Part shown: positions 10,821-21,174 of the stretch, in pieces
Position numbering within the stretch: position 1 is the stretch's first letter
Layout: each line of letters begins with the position of its first letter
From: Aeromonas diversa CDC 2478-85
Lineage (GTDB): Bacteria > Pseudomonadota > Gammaproteobacteria > Enterobacterales > Aeromonadaceae
Direction of reading: 5' to 3'
DNA length: 64,000 nucleotides
Assembly (NCBI RefSeq): GCF_000819805.1
Contig: NZ_CDCE01000035.1
Span: 131,047-195,046 of the forward strand
The notes under the pieces: generated by a model
What the model saw: only the letters and a program-made list of their open reading frames with translations
Databases searched by the model: none
Told to the model about the DNA's origin: nothing
Program-made: the position numbers and the translations under genes

Positions 10821-11636
10821 TCAGGCCACAAACACCAGGTAGACGGCGAAGGCCACCACGAAGCGGTAGAGGGCGAAGGGGATAAAGTCGAGGCGACGGA
10901 TCAGGGCCAGGAAGGTCTTGATGGCAAACATGGCGACCACGAAGGCGGTGACAAAGCCCACCGCAAACATGGGGAGGTCGGCCAGGGAGAGGAAGTCGCG
11001 GCTCTTGTAGAGATCGAGGCCGCTGGCCGCCACCATCATGGGGACCGCCAGTATGAAGGAGAACTCGGCCGCCGCCTGGCGACTGATCCCCATCAGCATG
11101 CCGCCGCTGATGGTGGCGCCGGAGCGGGAGAAACCGGGCCACAGGGCCAGGCACTGGAAGCAACCGATACCGAAGGCCTGTTTGTAGCTTATGTCGTCCA
11201 GGGTCTCGGCACGCACCGCGGGGCGGGCCTTCTCGGCGATGATGAGCAGGATGCCGCCGGCCACCAGGGCGTACATGACGGTGACCGGTCCAAACAGGTT
11301 GGCCTTGATCCAGCTGTGGATCATCAGCCCGATCACCACGGCCGGCAGCATGCCGAGGATGATGTGCACCAGGGAGAGGGTGGCATGATCCTGAGGGGGC
11401 TTCTGTCCGAAGTGGATGCCGATGAGGCCGAACAGGCGACGCCAAAACACAGCCACCACCGCCAGGATGGAGCCGAGTTGGATCACCACCTCGAAGGTGG
11501 CGGCCTTGGGGCCTTCGAAGCCGAGCAGGTGGCCGACGATGATCATGTGGCCGGTAGAGGAGACGGGAAGGAATTCGGTCAAGCCTTCCACCACGCCCAA
11601 AATAAAGGCGACGAGTAGGGTATAGGTGTCAGTCAT
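10821..11636 (-). CDS. uppP: Undecaprenyl-diphosphate phosphatase UppP (BacA)
   Basis: This 271-residue integral membrane enzyme dephosphorylates undecaprenyl diphosphate to recycle the lipid carrier for peptidoglycan and O-antigen, and confers bacitracin tolerance. Both family boxes are present: [14 protein letters not shown] near the N-terminus and PGFSRSGAT in the middle. Eight hydrophobic segments are visible. The ATG at 11636 gives the family N-terminus; 12 further in-frame codons upstream have no homology. Confidence 0.95.
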   Translation of the reverse strand: MTDTYTLLVAFILGVVEGLTEFLPVSSTGHMIIVGHLLGFEGPKAATFEVVIQLGSILAVVAVFWRRLFGLIGIHFGQKPPQDHATLSLVHIILGMLPAVVIGLMIHSWIKANLFGPVTVMYALVAGGILLIIAEKARPAVRAETLDDISYKQAFGIGCFQCLALWPGFSRSGATISGGMLMGISRQAAAEFSFILAVPMMVAASGLDLYKSRDFLSLADLPMFAVGFVTAFVVAMFAIKTFLALIRRLDFIPFALYRFVVAFAVYLVFVA

Positions 11637-11838
11637 GTACTGGGAGCATCCTGGCAATAGGGAGGAAAACATGCCCCTCTACGGAGCGCGCCTATATTGC
11701 GGCAAGGCCGGCATGGATGCCATGAAAAAAATGTGAATGTGGGGGCAGCCATGGCGCCGGTTCAGGGACTGCGGAGGAGTTCGTCAGCAGCGATGCATGG
11801 CGCGTGTGACTCGCTGTGGCGTGGGGGCCAGCGGATGT
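11637..11838. other. Intergenic, no gene seen
   Basis: This is the gap between uppP and the tdh terminator. It should contain the uppP promoter. The only reading frame, about 60 codons on the minus strand, lacks a ribosome site and coding character, and it overlaps the tdh terminator. Confidence 0.5.
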
Positions 11839-11870
11839 AAAAAGTCCCCAAGGGATGCTCGGGGACGTTT
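11839..11870 (-). terminator. tdh terminator
   Basis: The stem GTCCCC/GGGGAC is followed by TTTTT on the minus strand, about 30 bp past the tdh stop. Confidence 0.75.
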
Positions 11871-11899
11871 CCTTCATGACGGGTTGTGATGTGGGACTA

Positions 11900-12925
11900 T
11901 CAGTCCCAGCTCAGCACGACCTTGCCCGACTGGCCCGAACCCATGGCGTCGAAGCCCTGCTGGAACTCGTCGATGGGGAAGCGATGGGTGATGATGGGGG
12001 TGAGATCCAGCCCGGACTGGATCAGGCTTGCCATCTTGTACCAGGTCTCGAACATCTCGCGGCCGTAGATCCCCTTGATGAACAAGCCCTTGAAGATCAC
12101 CTTGTTCCAGTCGATGGCCATGGTGGAGGGAGGGATGCCGAGCATGGCGATCTTGCCGCCGTGGTTCATCTTGTCGAGCATCTCCTGGAAGGCGGACGGC
12201 ACGCCGGACATCTCCAGCCCCACGTCGAAACCTTCGGTCATGCCGAGCTCGTTCATCACGTCGGCCAGCTTCTCCTTGGCCACGTTGACGGCGCGGGTGG
12301 CGCCCATCTTGCGGGCCAGCTCGAGGCGGTACTCGTTGACGTCGGTGATTACCACGTGGCGGGCGCCGACGTGGCGGCAGACGGCGGCGGCCATGATGCC
12401 GATGGGACCGGCGCCTGTGATGAGCACATCCTCGCCGACCAGATCGAAGGAGAGGGCGGTGTGCACGGCATTGCCGAAGGGATCGAAGATAGAGGCCAGC
12501 TCGTCGGATATGTTATCCGGCAACTTGAAGGCGTTGAAGGCAGGGATCACCAGGTACTCGGCGAAGCTACCCTGGCGGTTGACGCCCACCCCAATGGTGT
12601 TGCGGCACAGATGGGTGCGCCCGGCGCGGCAGTTGCGGCAGTGACCGCAGGTGATGTGCCCCTCACCGGAGACCCGATCGCCGATGGCGAAGCCGCGCAC
12701 CTCCTGGCCGATGGCGACCACTTCGCCCACGTACTCGTGGCCGACCACCATGGGGACGGGAATCGTCTTCTGGGACCACTCGTCCCAGTTGTAGATGTGC
12801 ATGTCGGTGCCGCAGATGGCGGTCTTGCGGATCTTGATGAGCAGGTCGTTGTGGCCGAGCTCCGGCATGGGGACATCGGTCATCCAGATGCCCTTGGCGG
12901 GGTGCAGCTTGGAGAGTGCTTTCAT
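11900..12925 (-). CDS. tdh: L-threonine 3-dehydrogenase
   Basis: Tdh oxidises L-threonine with NAD+ to 2-amino-3-ketobutyrate, which Kbl then cleaves. At 341 residues it equals the E. coli enzyme. It is a zinc-dependent medium-chain dehydrogenase: the catalytic zinc ligands lie in ICGTD and GHEYVGE, the structural zinc cysteines in [16 protein letters not shown], and the NAD fold shows [10 protein letters not shown]. It is the second gene of kbl-tdh, 52 bp downstream of kbl. That gap carries a terminator-like hairpin, so tdh may be expressed less than kbl or controlled by read-through. Confidence 0.97.
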   Translation of the reverse strand: MKALSKLHPAKGIWMTDVPMPELGHNDLLIKIRKTAICGTDMHIYNWDEWSQKTIPVPMVVGHEYVGEVVAIGQEVRGFAIGDRVSGEGHITCGHCRNCRAGRTHLCRNTIGVGVNRQGSFAEYLVIPAFNAFKLPDNISDELASIFDPFGNAVHTALSFDLVGEDVLITGAGPIGIMAAAVCRHVGARHVVITDVNEYRLELARKMGATRAVNVAKEKLADVMNELGMTEGFDVGLEMSGVPSAFQEMLDKMNHGGKIAMLGIPPSTMAIDWNKVIFKGLFIKGIYGREMFETWYKMASLIQSGLDLTPIITHRFPIDEFQQGFDAMGSGQSGKVVLSWD

Positions 12926-12949
12926 GGTTGTTCCTTCACGATGAATGCC

Positions 12950-12973
12950 AAAAAGGGGGCCATCGGCCCCCTT
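12950..12973 (-). terminator. Hairpin with T run between kbl and tdh
   Basis: A 9-bp perfect stem (12953-12961 with 12965-12973) is followed on the minus strand by TTTTT. It lies 25 bp upstream of the tdh start codon. It looks like an intrinsic terminator placed inside an operon. Confidence 0.75.
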
Positions 12974-12977
12974 GAAA

Positions 12978-14168
<1,191 letters not shown>

Positions 14169-14269
14169 GAGTGATTCCTCGTGGTCGTGGGGGGCTTGCC
14201 CAAAGTGGCAACATATTACTCTGTCTCTCCGGCCACGGGATTCAACTCTTTTTATCTTATTTAAACAAC

Positions 14270-14285
14270 TGTGAAACAGATCACC
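14270..14285. promoter_or_regulatory. Possible CRP site upstream of kbl
   Basis: TGTGAAACAGATCACC matches the CRP pattern TGTGA-N6-TCACA at nine of ten core positions. It lies about 102 bp upstream of kbl and overlaps the end of the TetR gene. Catabolite control of threonine catabolism would make sense, but a match this short can arise by chance. Confidence 0.35.
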
Positions 14286-14916
14286 CGGCCAATTCCCGAT
14301 AATGCTGTTCGAGACCGGCGATCTGAGGCCTGGCGGCTTCGCGCAGATAGGGGCGCAGGATGAAGAGCACCTTGAGCACTCCCTTGTAGAGTAGCGGCTT
14401 GGTGATGCGGGTACCGGGAGCCTGGGCTATCTGATAGGCGATCCAGAAGGTCACCACCATCTTGATGGTCTGGCCGAGGGCCGGCATGTCTTCTTCACTC
14501 ACCTGTAGCACACCGCCGTCACAGAGACTGCGAAGTAGCCCCTGTACCGAGCTGGCGAGTTGCTCCTGCGCCTTGAGGTACTTCTGCTGCAGCTGCTCAT
14601 CGCGACTCAATATGTCGGGCAGATTGGCGTAGAAGAAACGGAACTGCCACATCAGATAAAAGATGGCATCGAGATAGCCCATCAGGTGCTCGATGCGGAT
14701 CTCCTTCTCCTGAACCGGGGCGAAGCTCTCGGCCAGATGCTTGGCATAGTGGTCGAAGATGCTGTGAATGATGTCTTCCTTGTTGCGGAAGTGGTAGTAG
14801 AGGTTGCCGGGGCTGATCCCCAGATGGGCGGCGATGTGGTTGGTGGTGACGTTGCGCTCGCCCTGCTCGTTGAACAGCTCGGTGGCACCATGGATGATCC
14901 TGTCTCTGGTCTTCAT
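14281..14916 (-). CDS. TetR/AcrR-family regulator
   Basis: This 211-residue regulator has an N-terminal TetR helix-turn-helix (residues 5-50, ending [15 protein letters not shown]) and an all-helical C-terminal ligand/dimer domain without a recognisable ligand type. It is divergent from hldD and upstream of kbl on the same strand, about 112 bp away. A similar TetR gene next to kbl-tdh is, to my recollection, found in other gamma-proteobacteria. Its target is unknown; kbl-tdh or itself are the obvious candidates. Confidence 0.85.
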   Translation of the reverse strand: MKTRDRIIHGATELFNEQGERNVTTNHIAAHLGISPGNLYYHFRNKEDIIHSIFDHYAKHLAESFAPVQEKEIRIEHLMGYLDAIFYLMWQFRFFYANLPDILSRDEQLQQKYLKAQEQLASSVQGLLRSLCDGGVLQVSEEDMPALGQTIKMVVTFWIAYQIAQAPGTRITKPLLYKGVLKVLFILRPYLREAARPQIAGLEQHYRELAG

Positions 14917-15051
14917 CGTCTCTCTCCCCTGCTCAGGATTCGTCTATGGCTTCTGGGCATGATAAACTTTTCGGCAATTTTCAAATCGCCCACTATACAC
15001 AGCTTCACAACTGTGTCACACGGTGGGCCTTCGCACTAGAGGGTAAGCCCC

Positions 15052-16005
15052 ATGATCGTAGTCACTGGCGGTGCCGGCTTTATCGGCAGCAACCTGGTCA
15101 AGCAGCTGAACGCCCAAGGGCGCACCGACGTGGTGGTGATCGATGATCTCACCGATGGTACCAAGTTCGTCAACATCAGCGATCTCACCATCGCCGACTA
15201 TATGGACAAGGACGAGTTTCAGGCCCGCATCGTCTCTGGCGACGAATTTGAGGAGTGGGACGGCATCGAGGTGATCTTCCACGAAGGTGCCTGTTCGGCC
15301 ACCACAGAGTGGAACGGAAAATTCATCATGGAGGTCAACTACGAGTACTCCAAGGATCTGTTCCACTACTGTATCGAGCGTGAGATCCCCTTCATCTACG
15401 CCTCGTCTGCCGCTACCTATGGCGGTCGCAATGATAATTTCATCGAAGACCCCAGATTCGAGCAACCGCTCAACGTCTATGGCTACTCCAAGCAGCTGTT
15501 CGACCAGTATGTGCGCCGTTGGATGCCTCAGATCAATTCCCAGGTGGTGGGTCTCAAGTACTTCAACGTCTATGGCCCGCGTGAGCAGCACAAGGGCTCC
15601 ATGGCCTCTGTCGCCTTCCACCTCAACACCCAGGTGAAGCAGGGACAGAACCCCAAGTTGTTCGAGGGCTGCGACGGCTTTCCGAACGGTGGCCAGATGC
15701 GCGACTTCATCTATGTGGATGACGTCTGCAAGGTGAATCTCTGGTTCTGGCAGAATCCGGAGCATTCGGGCATCTTCAACTGTGGTACCGGCCGTGCCGA
15801 GCCGTTCCAGAACGTGGCCGAGGCGGTGATTGCCTATCATGGCAAGGGCGAGGTGGAATACATCCCCTTCCCGGATCATCTCAAGGGGCGTTATCAGAGC
15901 TTTACCCAGGCCGATCTGACCCGCTTGCGCGGCGTCGGCTACGACGGCGAGTTCAAAACCGTTGCCGAAGGGGTGGCGGATTACATGGCCTGGCTCAACC
16001 GCTGA
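15052..16005 (+). CDS. hldD: ADP-L-glycero-D-manno-heptose 6-epimerase
   Basis: HldD makes ADP-L,D-heptose, the donor for the inner core of LPS. The 317-residue short-chain dehydrogenase/epimerase has the NADP-binding GGAGFIGSN, the ASSAATYG catalytic Ser/Thr region and the YGYSK tyrosine-lysine pair. The start follows GAGGGTAAGCCCC. It begins the LPS locus that continues with the transferase/deacetylase and O-antigen ligase. Confidence 0.96.
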   Translation: MIVVTGGAGFIGSNLVKQLNAQGRTDVVVIDDLTDGTKFVNISDLTIADYMDKDEFQARIVSGDEFEEWDGIEVIFHEGACSATTEWNGKFIMEVNYEYSKDLFHYCIEREIPFIYASSAATYGGRNDNFIEDPRFEQPLNVYGYSKQLFDQYVRRWMPQINSQVVGLKYFNVYGPREQHKGSMASVAFHLNTQVKQGQNPKLFEGCDGFPNGGQMRDFIYVDDVCKVNLWFWQNPEHSGIFNCGTGRAEPFQNVAEAVIAYHGKGEVEYIPFPDHLKGRYQSFTQADLTRLRGVGYDGEFKTVAEGVADYMAWLNR

Positions 16006-16027
16006 GTCGGTCGCCAGATGAGGTGAA

Positions 16028-16062
16028 GAAACCGGAAGCGGGCGACACCCCCTTCCGGTTTC
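16028..16062 (+). terminator. Hairpin downstream of hldD
   Basis: An 11-bp perfect stem (16028-16038 with 16052-16062) encloses a 13-base loop. No proper T run follows, so termination may be weak or the structure may be a processing site before the next gene. Confidence 0.45.
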
Positions 16063-16113
16063 TGCTGTCTGCGCTTGTGTGTTCTTTCTCTATTTCTACC
16101 GGGTAACTGCGCG

Positions 16114-17874
16114 ATGAATATATTGATGGCTCTCTCCCAGCTTGAGGTCACGGGGGCTGAGGTTTATGCCACCACGGTCGGCAATGAGCTGACCCGACGA
16201 GGGCACAACGTCTTCTACGTTTCCGATACCCTGACCAAGCCGACCCTGGGGCCCGTCTTTAAGCTTCGTTTTAACAAGCGCAGCATACTGCGCCGCTTCT
16301 GGCACGTTTTCTACCTCATCTATCTCATCAAGTGTCACAAGATCCAGCTGGTACATGCCCATTCCCGTGCCTCCGGCTGGAGCAGTTTCGTCGCCTGCAA
16401 GCTGACCCGCACCCCCATGATCACCACGGTACACGGGCGTCAGCCGGTACATGCGTCGCGCAAGGCGTTCCATGCGCTGGGTTATCGCGCGGTGGCCGTG
16501 TGTGAAGATATCGCGCACCAGATCATCGACAACCTGGGGGTCGACCCCGCCATGGTGCAGGTGCTGCGCAATGGCATCGAAACCGACAGATTTCACCCTG
16601 CGGCACCACCGGCCAATGACAAGCCGGTGATCGCCATTATTGGGCGCTTGAGTGGCCCCAAAGGAGAGCTCTGTTATCGCCTGCTCGACGAGGTGCTCGA
16701 TCTGGAGGCGTGCCGGGTCCGCGTAGTGAGCGGTAGCCGGGTGCCTGAGCGCTTCGAGCGTTTCAGCGGACAAGTCGATTTTGTCGGCTATGTGGACGAT
16801 GTGCCCGCCTTGATGGCCGGCTGCGATCTGGTGATCGGTGCCGGTCGTGTAGCGATGGAGTCCCTGCTCTGTGGTCGGCCGACCCTGGCCATTGGTGAAG
16901 CCAAGGCCATCGGGCTGGTAACCGAAGAGAACCTCGGCGATGCCTTGGCCAGTAACTTCGGCGATATAGGTCCCACGGATCTGGCCATCGATTTTGCGGC
17001 CCTCAAAGGGGAAGTCACCACCGCCCTGGCCTGCCAAGGCGTGGCGGATGTAATTCGACAGCGGATTGCGCATGAGTATGGCTTGCAGAGGGTCGTCTCT
17101 GGTCTGGAGAACATCTATCAGGACGCCGTGGTGGATACATTGCGCCGGGAGATGCCCGTCATCATGTATCACCGCTTTATTGACCACGAGAGTGAGAAAG
17201 GCGTGCACGGTACCTGGATTCCCGTTGCCATGTTTGAGAAGCATCTGCGGCTCTTGAAGCGACTCGGGTACGAGACCCTCACTTTTCGTGATCTTGCCGA
17301 TAAGGGGTTTATCCACCGGCTGGAATATGGCAAGAAGTACCTCATGATCACCGTCGACGACGGTTATCGGGACAACCTCACCCGTATGCTACCGCTGCTG
17401 GAAAAATATGGTTACAAAGCCGTGGTGTATGTGGTGACCGGAGAGGACCATAATCGCTGGGATGTCGAGCACCCGACCAACCCGGATACCCGCGTGCCCC
17501 TGATGGATGGCGAGCAGCTCAAGGCGTTGGTGGCGAGCGGTCATGTGGAGATCGGTGGTCATACCCTGACCCATCCTCGCCTGAGCCAACTCTCGTCGGT
17601 AGACCAGGCTAATGAGATAGACGAGAACAAGCGTCAGCTGGAAGCCTTGTTGGGTCAACCGCTGCTCTCGTTCGCCTATCCTTATGGGGACATGAACGAG
17701 AGTGCCAAGCAGCAGGCAGAAATGGCCGGATACCGCTTTGCCGTAGCAACCAACAGTGGTCCCAAAGCCATGCATCGGGATCCCTATCAGATCCGCAGAA
17801 TCGCTATTTTCCCTCGTACAGATGTATTTGGGTTTTGGCGTAAGGTTCGTGGTAATTATGTTTTCCGAAAATGA
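16114..17874 (+). CDS. Fused glycosyltransferase (GT4) and polysaccharide deacetylase (NodB/CE4)
   Basis: One 586-residue protein joins two enzymes. Residues 1-345 form a GT-B glycosyltransferase with an HAHSRASGW region and a weak donor site near IGAGRVAMESLLCG. Residues 350-586 form a NodB-type deacetylase with the metal motif TVDDGYRDN (about 413), GGHTLTHPRLS (about 482) and FAYPYGD. Aeromonas WahA is a described bifunctional LPS-core enzyme that adds GlcNAc and then deacetylates it to GlcN; this protein has the same architecture and sits beside hldD, so a WahA-like role is likely. ATG 16114 begins the GT fold; 13 extra codons upstream are ignored. The 3' end overlaps the ligase gene by 17 bp. 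Confidence 0.82.
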   Translation: MNILMALSQLEVTGAEVYATTVGNELTRRGHNVFYVSDTLTKPTLGPVFKLRFNKRSILRRFWHVFYLIYLIKCHKIQLVHAHSRASGWSSFVACKLTRTPMITTVHGRQPVHASRKAFHALGYRAVAVCEDIAHQIIDNLGVDPAMVQVLRNGIETDRFHPAAPPANDKPVIAIIGRLSGPKGELCYRLLDEVLDLEACRVRVVSGSRVPERFERFSGQVDFVGYVDDVPALMAGCDLVIGAGRVAMESLLCGRPTLAIGEAKAIGLVTEENLGDALASNFGDIGPTDLAIDFAALKGEVTTALACQGVADVIRQRIAHEYGLQRVVSGLENIYQDAVVDTLRREMPVIMYHRFIDHESEKGVHGTWIPVAMFEKHLRLLKRLGYETLTFRDLADKGFIHRLEYGKKYLMITVDDGYRDNLTRMLPLLEKYGYKAVVYVVTGEDHNRWDVEHPTNPDTRVPLMDGEQLKALVASGHVEIGGHTLTHPRLSQLSSVDQANEIDENKRQLEALLGQPLLSFAYPYGDMNESAKQQAEMAGYRFAVATNSGPKAMHRDPYQIRRIAIFPRTDVFGFWRKVRGNYVFRK

Positions 17875-19099
17875 GAAAAAGTCGACTGGCTTTAACTGTT
17901 TAATGATAGAGAAAATATTGGTTGGGATTTTTTCGGCCAGTATTTTCGTCAGTAAGCCGGCAATCACCATCTCAATGGCATTGTTGGTCGGATTTTCTTT
18001 ATTTCGATATTTCAAAGATGGAGAGTATAGATCGGCCCTAAGAGGGGACGCGATAGTTGTCAGCTCAATAGTTGTATTCATCGTCGGGTTGTTTTCTAGA
18101 TTGTTATCTCCTGGTGACATAAGAGATGTGGGGTATTTTTTTTATAAGGGGTTGTTTTTAGTAGTATTCCCTATTTTGTTGCTGACCTTCCGTGATAAAG
18201 AAAATAGACAGTTAGCGTTTGTGCTCTCAATGGCCGGATTCTCTATCTCTGTGTTCATGTCATTTATTCAGGCGTTCATATTGCCAGATGCCGGATGGAA
18301 TGGAGAGAGAGTGTCTGGGTTGTGGGACATATTGCGCTGGGCCGAAATTACAACGTTTGTTTTTGTTTTCTTGCTGGCGAAACTGTTTGACGAAAACGCG
18401 CTTCATAAGAAATATGTGATTTTTCTATGCATGTGTTTTGTCGCAGTGAGTCTGATCTTGTCAGGTGGCCGAGCGGGTTGGGTGGCTGTCATAGTGACCT
18501 CTACATTGTATATGCTGTTTTTAAACAAGAAATATTTAATTGTATCGGCCTTATTGCTCGGTGCTGGCACCTTTATCATCGGTAAATGGGAGCCAGAAAA
18601 AATAGAGTTTGTGATGGGTAGAGCCCTGTCCGTGACAGAGACGAAAGAGGATTATTCAAACTACAGCAGGTTATTGATGTGGGGGAATGGTCTCAAATGG
18701 CTTGAGGCTAATATGGTAGATAATCCGAGGCAATTTATGTTTGGTATCGGGTTCAAACGATTCGAGAAGGAGTATACAGAATATTTAGATTCAATTTCTG
18801 ACTCAAGAGAACTAATTAATATTACTCATGGAAACTACTCTATGAGGGATCTTCATAATGCGTATATAGACTCAAGTAACAAAATGGGGGTCTTATATAC
18901 AGTGTTATTTTATGCATTTTTAGTCTTTGTTGCATATTCTTTTATTCGCAATGGTATTGCTCACCAAGGGGTCGGGCTGATTCTATCCTTTGTGATTCTG
19001 GGCGTATTTTATGCCAACTATCTTGAGTTTCAGACGTCAGTTTTTTTCTTTTTGTTAGCGCTTTCTCATTCTAGTGTTGCAATGCGCAGGCGTGATTGA
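17858..19099 (+). CDS. waaL: O-antigen ligase (WaaL-like)
   Basis: This 413-residue protein has about twelve transmembrane helices and a large periplasmic loop near residues 275-360. It carries the Wzy_C/WaaL signatures SGGRAGWVAV (functional arginine) and MRDLHNAYIDSSNKMG (catalytic HN motif). It should transfer undecaprenyl-linked O-antigen to the lipid A-core in the periplasm. WaaL rather than the polymerase Wzy is inferred from the hldD/core context and a single copy. The start at 17858 is tentative; ATG 17903 is an alternative. AT-rich DNA begins inside this gene's first codons, marking the left edge of the island. Confidence 0.78.
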   Translation: MFSENEKKSTGFNCLMIEKILVGIFSASIFVSKPAITISMALLVGFSLFRYFKDGEYRSALRGDAIVVSSIVVFIVGLFSRLLSPGDIRDVGYFFYKGLFLVVFPILLLTFRDKENRQLAFVLSMAGFSISVFMSFIQAFILPDAGWNGERVSGLWDILRWAEITTFVFVFLLAKLFDENALHKKYVIFLCMCFVAVSLILSGGRAGWVAVIVTSTLYMLFLNKKYLIVSALLLGAGTFIIGKWEPEKIEFVMGRALSVTETKEDYSNYSRLLMWGNGLKWLEANMVDNPRQFMFGIGFKRFEKEYTEYLDSISDSRELINITHGNYSMRDLHNAYIDSSNKMGVLYTVLFYAFLVFVAYSFIRNGIAHQGVGLILSFVILGVFYANYLEFQTSVFFFLLALSHSSVAMRRRD

Positions 19100-19207
19100 T
19101 TTATTTGGTTATATGAGTGATATATCTAGAATACCTGAGCAGTTATTGAGATTATTGACTGTGTTGGTTATATTCCCACTCGGTGTTAAGACAGTCAAGG
19201 AGATTAA

Positions 19208-19459
19208 ACCCGTTTTCCATCTATGTTCGGCTACACGTTGGTGACATCGGCCAGGCTAGTCAACGAGGAAGTGGTAGGGAATCAAGATATCCAGGCCGCG
19301 TTTTTAGGCCATGTTGATCATCCATGATCTTATATTCATGTTCATGCTGAAGTATCGAGTGACCACTTGAAAGAGGTGGCTAGCAGGCAGGCTTTTTTCC
19401 TCTGTTCCTGTGCTGATTACATAGTGCTTTGGTGCCCTCGACGTGTCATTCTGGAATGA
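19208..19459 (+). pseudogene. Degenerate tyrosine recombinase C-terminus
   Basis: The 346-bp gap after waaL holds a decayed coding stretch. In one frame it reads YTLVTSARLV, then AAFLGHVDHP, an in-frame TGA at 19325, then SYIHVHAEVSSDHLKEVA. This resembles the end of an integrase (compare LLGHANL and [13 protein letters not shown] in the XerC of this window). The catalytic tyrosine position reads His, and a TAA at 19205 closes the frame upstream. It is probably the remnant of an integrase that once mobilised the AT-rich island. Bases 19100-19207 show nothing else I recognise. Confidence 0.45.
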
Positions 19460-20072
19460 CGGATTCTCTATTCCAAGAGATGTCGCCTTTTATCACTTTC
19501 GCAGGCTGACCAGCTACAATTACATATTCAGGTACAAAACCAGTTATGATGCTGTTTGTGCCAACGATAGAGTCATGCTGGATACTGGACCCTTTTAGTA
19601 TAACGCTACGAGCGCCAATCCAAACATGATCTCCTATGTGTATTGGTTTTCCAGGGTTGATCCTTTCTCCGGTTTTACGACTTATAATCTTGTGTGAATC
19701 TGTATTTCTTATTTCCACATCATAAGAAATCATGCAATCATCGCCAATATTTATTTCATATGGCTCGAATGACGCAATCATGGCCCCAGAAATTGTGGTA
19801 TTATCACCAATGTTAATAGCGCCACCTACATTATCAATGAGTATTTTTGTGTTCACCAGATCGCAATTGTTTCCTATATACAGCTTGTTGTTTCTTCCGT
19901 TAACATTAATTTCACAGTTTCTCATTCTGACATTTTTGCCAAGAGAAACCGTATTTCCTACGCCTTTTATTCTTACTTTAGACTGCTTTATTTTACAACC
20001 AGAGTAAGAAAAAACATTACCTTTAGAAACACGCAGAACAAATCTGTCCAATATCAAGGATAAGATCTTCAT
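19446..20072 (-). CDS. Acyltransferase with left-handed beta-helix (hexapeptide repeats)
   Basis: This 208-residue protein is almost entirely hexapeptide repeat. It includes INIGDNTTISGAMI and HIGDHVWIGARSVILKGS, and it ends in the family tail VAGQPAKVIKG. It belongs to the WcaF/LacA-like O-acetyltransferases that acetylate sugars with acetyl-CoA. It is the last gene of a minus-strand trio (GT25, GT4, acyltransferase) and overlaps the GT4 stop by four bases (ATGA), which suggests translational coupling. It is AT-rich like its neighbours. The likely role is O-acetylation of an LPS sugar; the substrate is unknown. Confidence 0.82.
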   Translation of the reverse strand: MKILSLILDRFVLRVSKGNVFSYSGCKIKQSKVRIKGVGNTVSLGKNVRMRNCEINVNGRNNKLYIGNNCDLVNTKILIDNVGGAINIGDNTTISGAMIASFEPYEINIGDDCMISYDVEIRNTDSHKIISRKTGERINPGKPIHIGDHVWIGARSVILKGSSIQHDSIVGTNSIITGFVPEYVIVAGQPAKVIKGDISWNRESVIPE

Positions 20073-21163
20073 ATGTTTTCAATGACCTCGTTGAATTTAC
20101 TCACCATGTGATCTGAACCAAATTTAGTTATCTCTGCCTCGACATTCAGTTCAGGTTTTTTGTCTTCACATAACAGAGTCGCTAATCGAGCAACATCTCC
20201 GACCTCGAAAAGATGACCGAGGCGGCCATGGTCGAGAATTTCAGACGGACCAACTTTACAGTTACTTGAGATAACATAACCATTAAGAAGTAACGCTTCT
20301 ACAATAACCAAACCAAAGCCTTCATCCTTGGAGCTCAGCACGAATTTTCTTGCGTTTTTCATCCATACATACGGATTTTGCTTTTCCCCAAGGAAGTGAA
20401 CATAATCACTTATGCCCAGATTCTCTGACAGCGTCTTCAGATTTGTTCCATCCGGGCCATCTCCTATGATGACCAGTTGGTCGTTTAACCCATTCTCCCT
20501 AGCCAAACAATAAGCCTTGAGTAAGGTATCTACATCCTTTGTTTCTTCGTTAAGACGACAAACAGTTAGTATGTATCTGCTGGTTAGTAATGCCTTTTCA
20601 TTGGAAGTGATTGATGAGGTGTCTTGGCTATATCCCCGTAACTCTTCAAAGTTGAATGGGTTATATATTACGTGCGTTTTGTTGAACCAAGATGGATTGA
20701 GGTGCTTTATCTCATTATGCATATCATGACATATGGTGATGATCGCATCATAGGCGGTGCATCGTATGGATATGTCTTTTTTTCTATTGATGAGATGATG
20801 AAAACCTGAGTGCAGGTATGTTATCTTTTTTTGTTTGAAGTTCTTGATGTATTTATGGAAGTCACAATCTAGAAAGTCTACGATCACATCACAATCGTTG
20901 AGCAATGACTTCAACATCATCTTTCTTTTTATTGACTTATATATCTTGAATAAAAAATTGTTTTTCAAGTACTCATTCTCTGTGAATATTGCATGACAAG
21001 ATGCATGCGCTTTCATCTGAGAAGCGATTTCAGATTTTGAGTCTTTGTTTGTCACGACAGAGATATCGTAGGTACTCTGGGCTGAGAGAGTCTGTACATA
21101 TGTAAGGAGCACCTTTTCCGCACCACCCATATCCAAGCTGTTGATTAGAAATGAAATTTTCAT
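20069..21163 (-). CDS. Glycosyltransferase, family 4
   Basis: This 364-residue GT-B enzyme starts with the acceptor-domain signature SFLINSLDMGGAEKVLL. Its C-terminal donor site includes LVIIGDGPDG and the E-x7-E pair in KDEGFGLVIVEALLL. Retaining GT4 enzymes use nucleotide sugars at the cytoplasmic face; donor and acceptor cannot be read from sequence. It lies in the middle of the minus-strand trio, 11 bp after the GT25 gene and overlapping the acyltransferase. Low GC suggests transfer. Confidence 0.87.
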   Translation of the reverse strand: MKISFLINSLDMGGAEKVLLTYVQTLSAQSTYDISVVTNKDSKSEIASQMKAHASCHAIFTENEYLKNNFLFKIYKSIKRKMMLKSLLNDCDVIVDFLDCDFHKYIKNFKQKKITYLHSGFHHLINRKKDISIRCTAYDAIITICHDMHNEIKHLNPSWFNKTHVIYNPFNFEELRGYSQDTSSITSNEKALLTSRYILTVCRLNEETKDVDTLLKAYCLARENGLNDQLVIIGDGPDGTNLKTLSENLGISDYVHFLGEKQNPYVWMKNARKFVLSSKDEGFGLVIVEALLLNGYVISSNCKVGPSEILDHGRLGHLFEVGDVARLATLLCEDKKPELNVEAEITKFGSDHMVSKFNEVIENI

Positions 21164-21174
21164 TTTAAATCGCC

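Noticed and set aside
19100..19207. Further integrase coding sequence upstream of the remnant
   Set aside because: No frame shows the expected upstream recombinase motifs, so the remnant was limited to 19208-19459.
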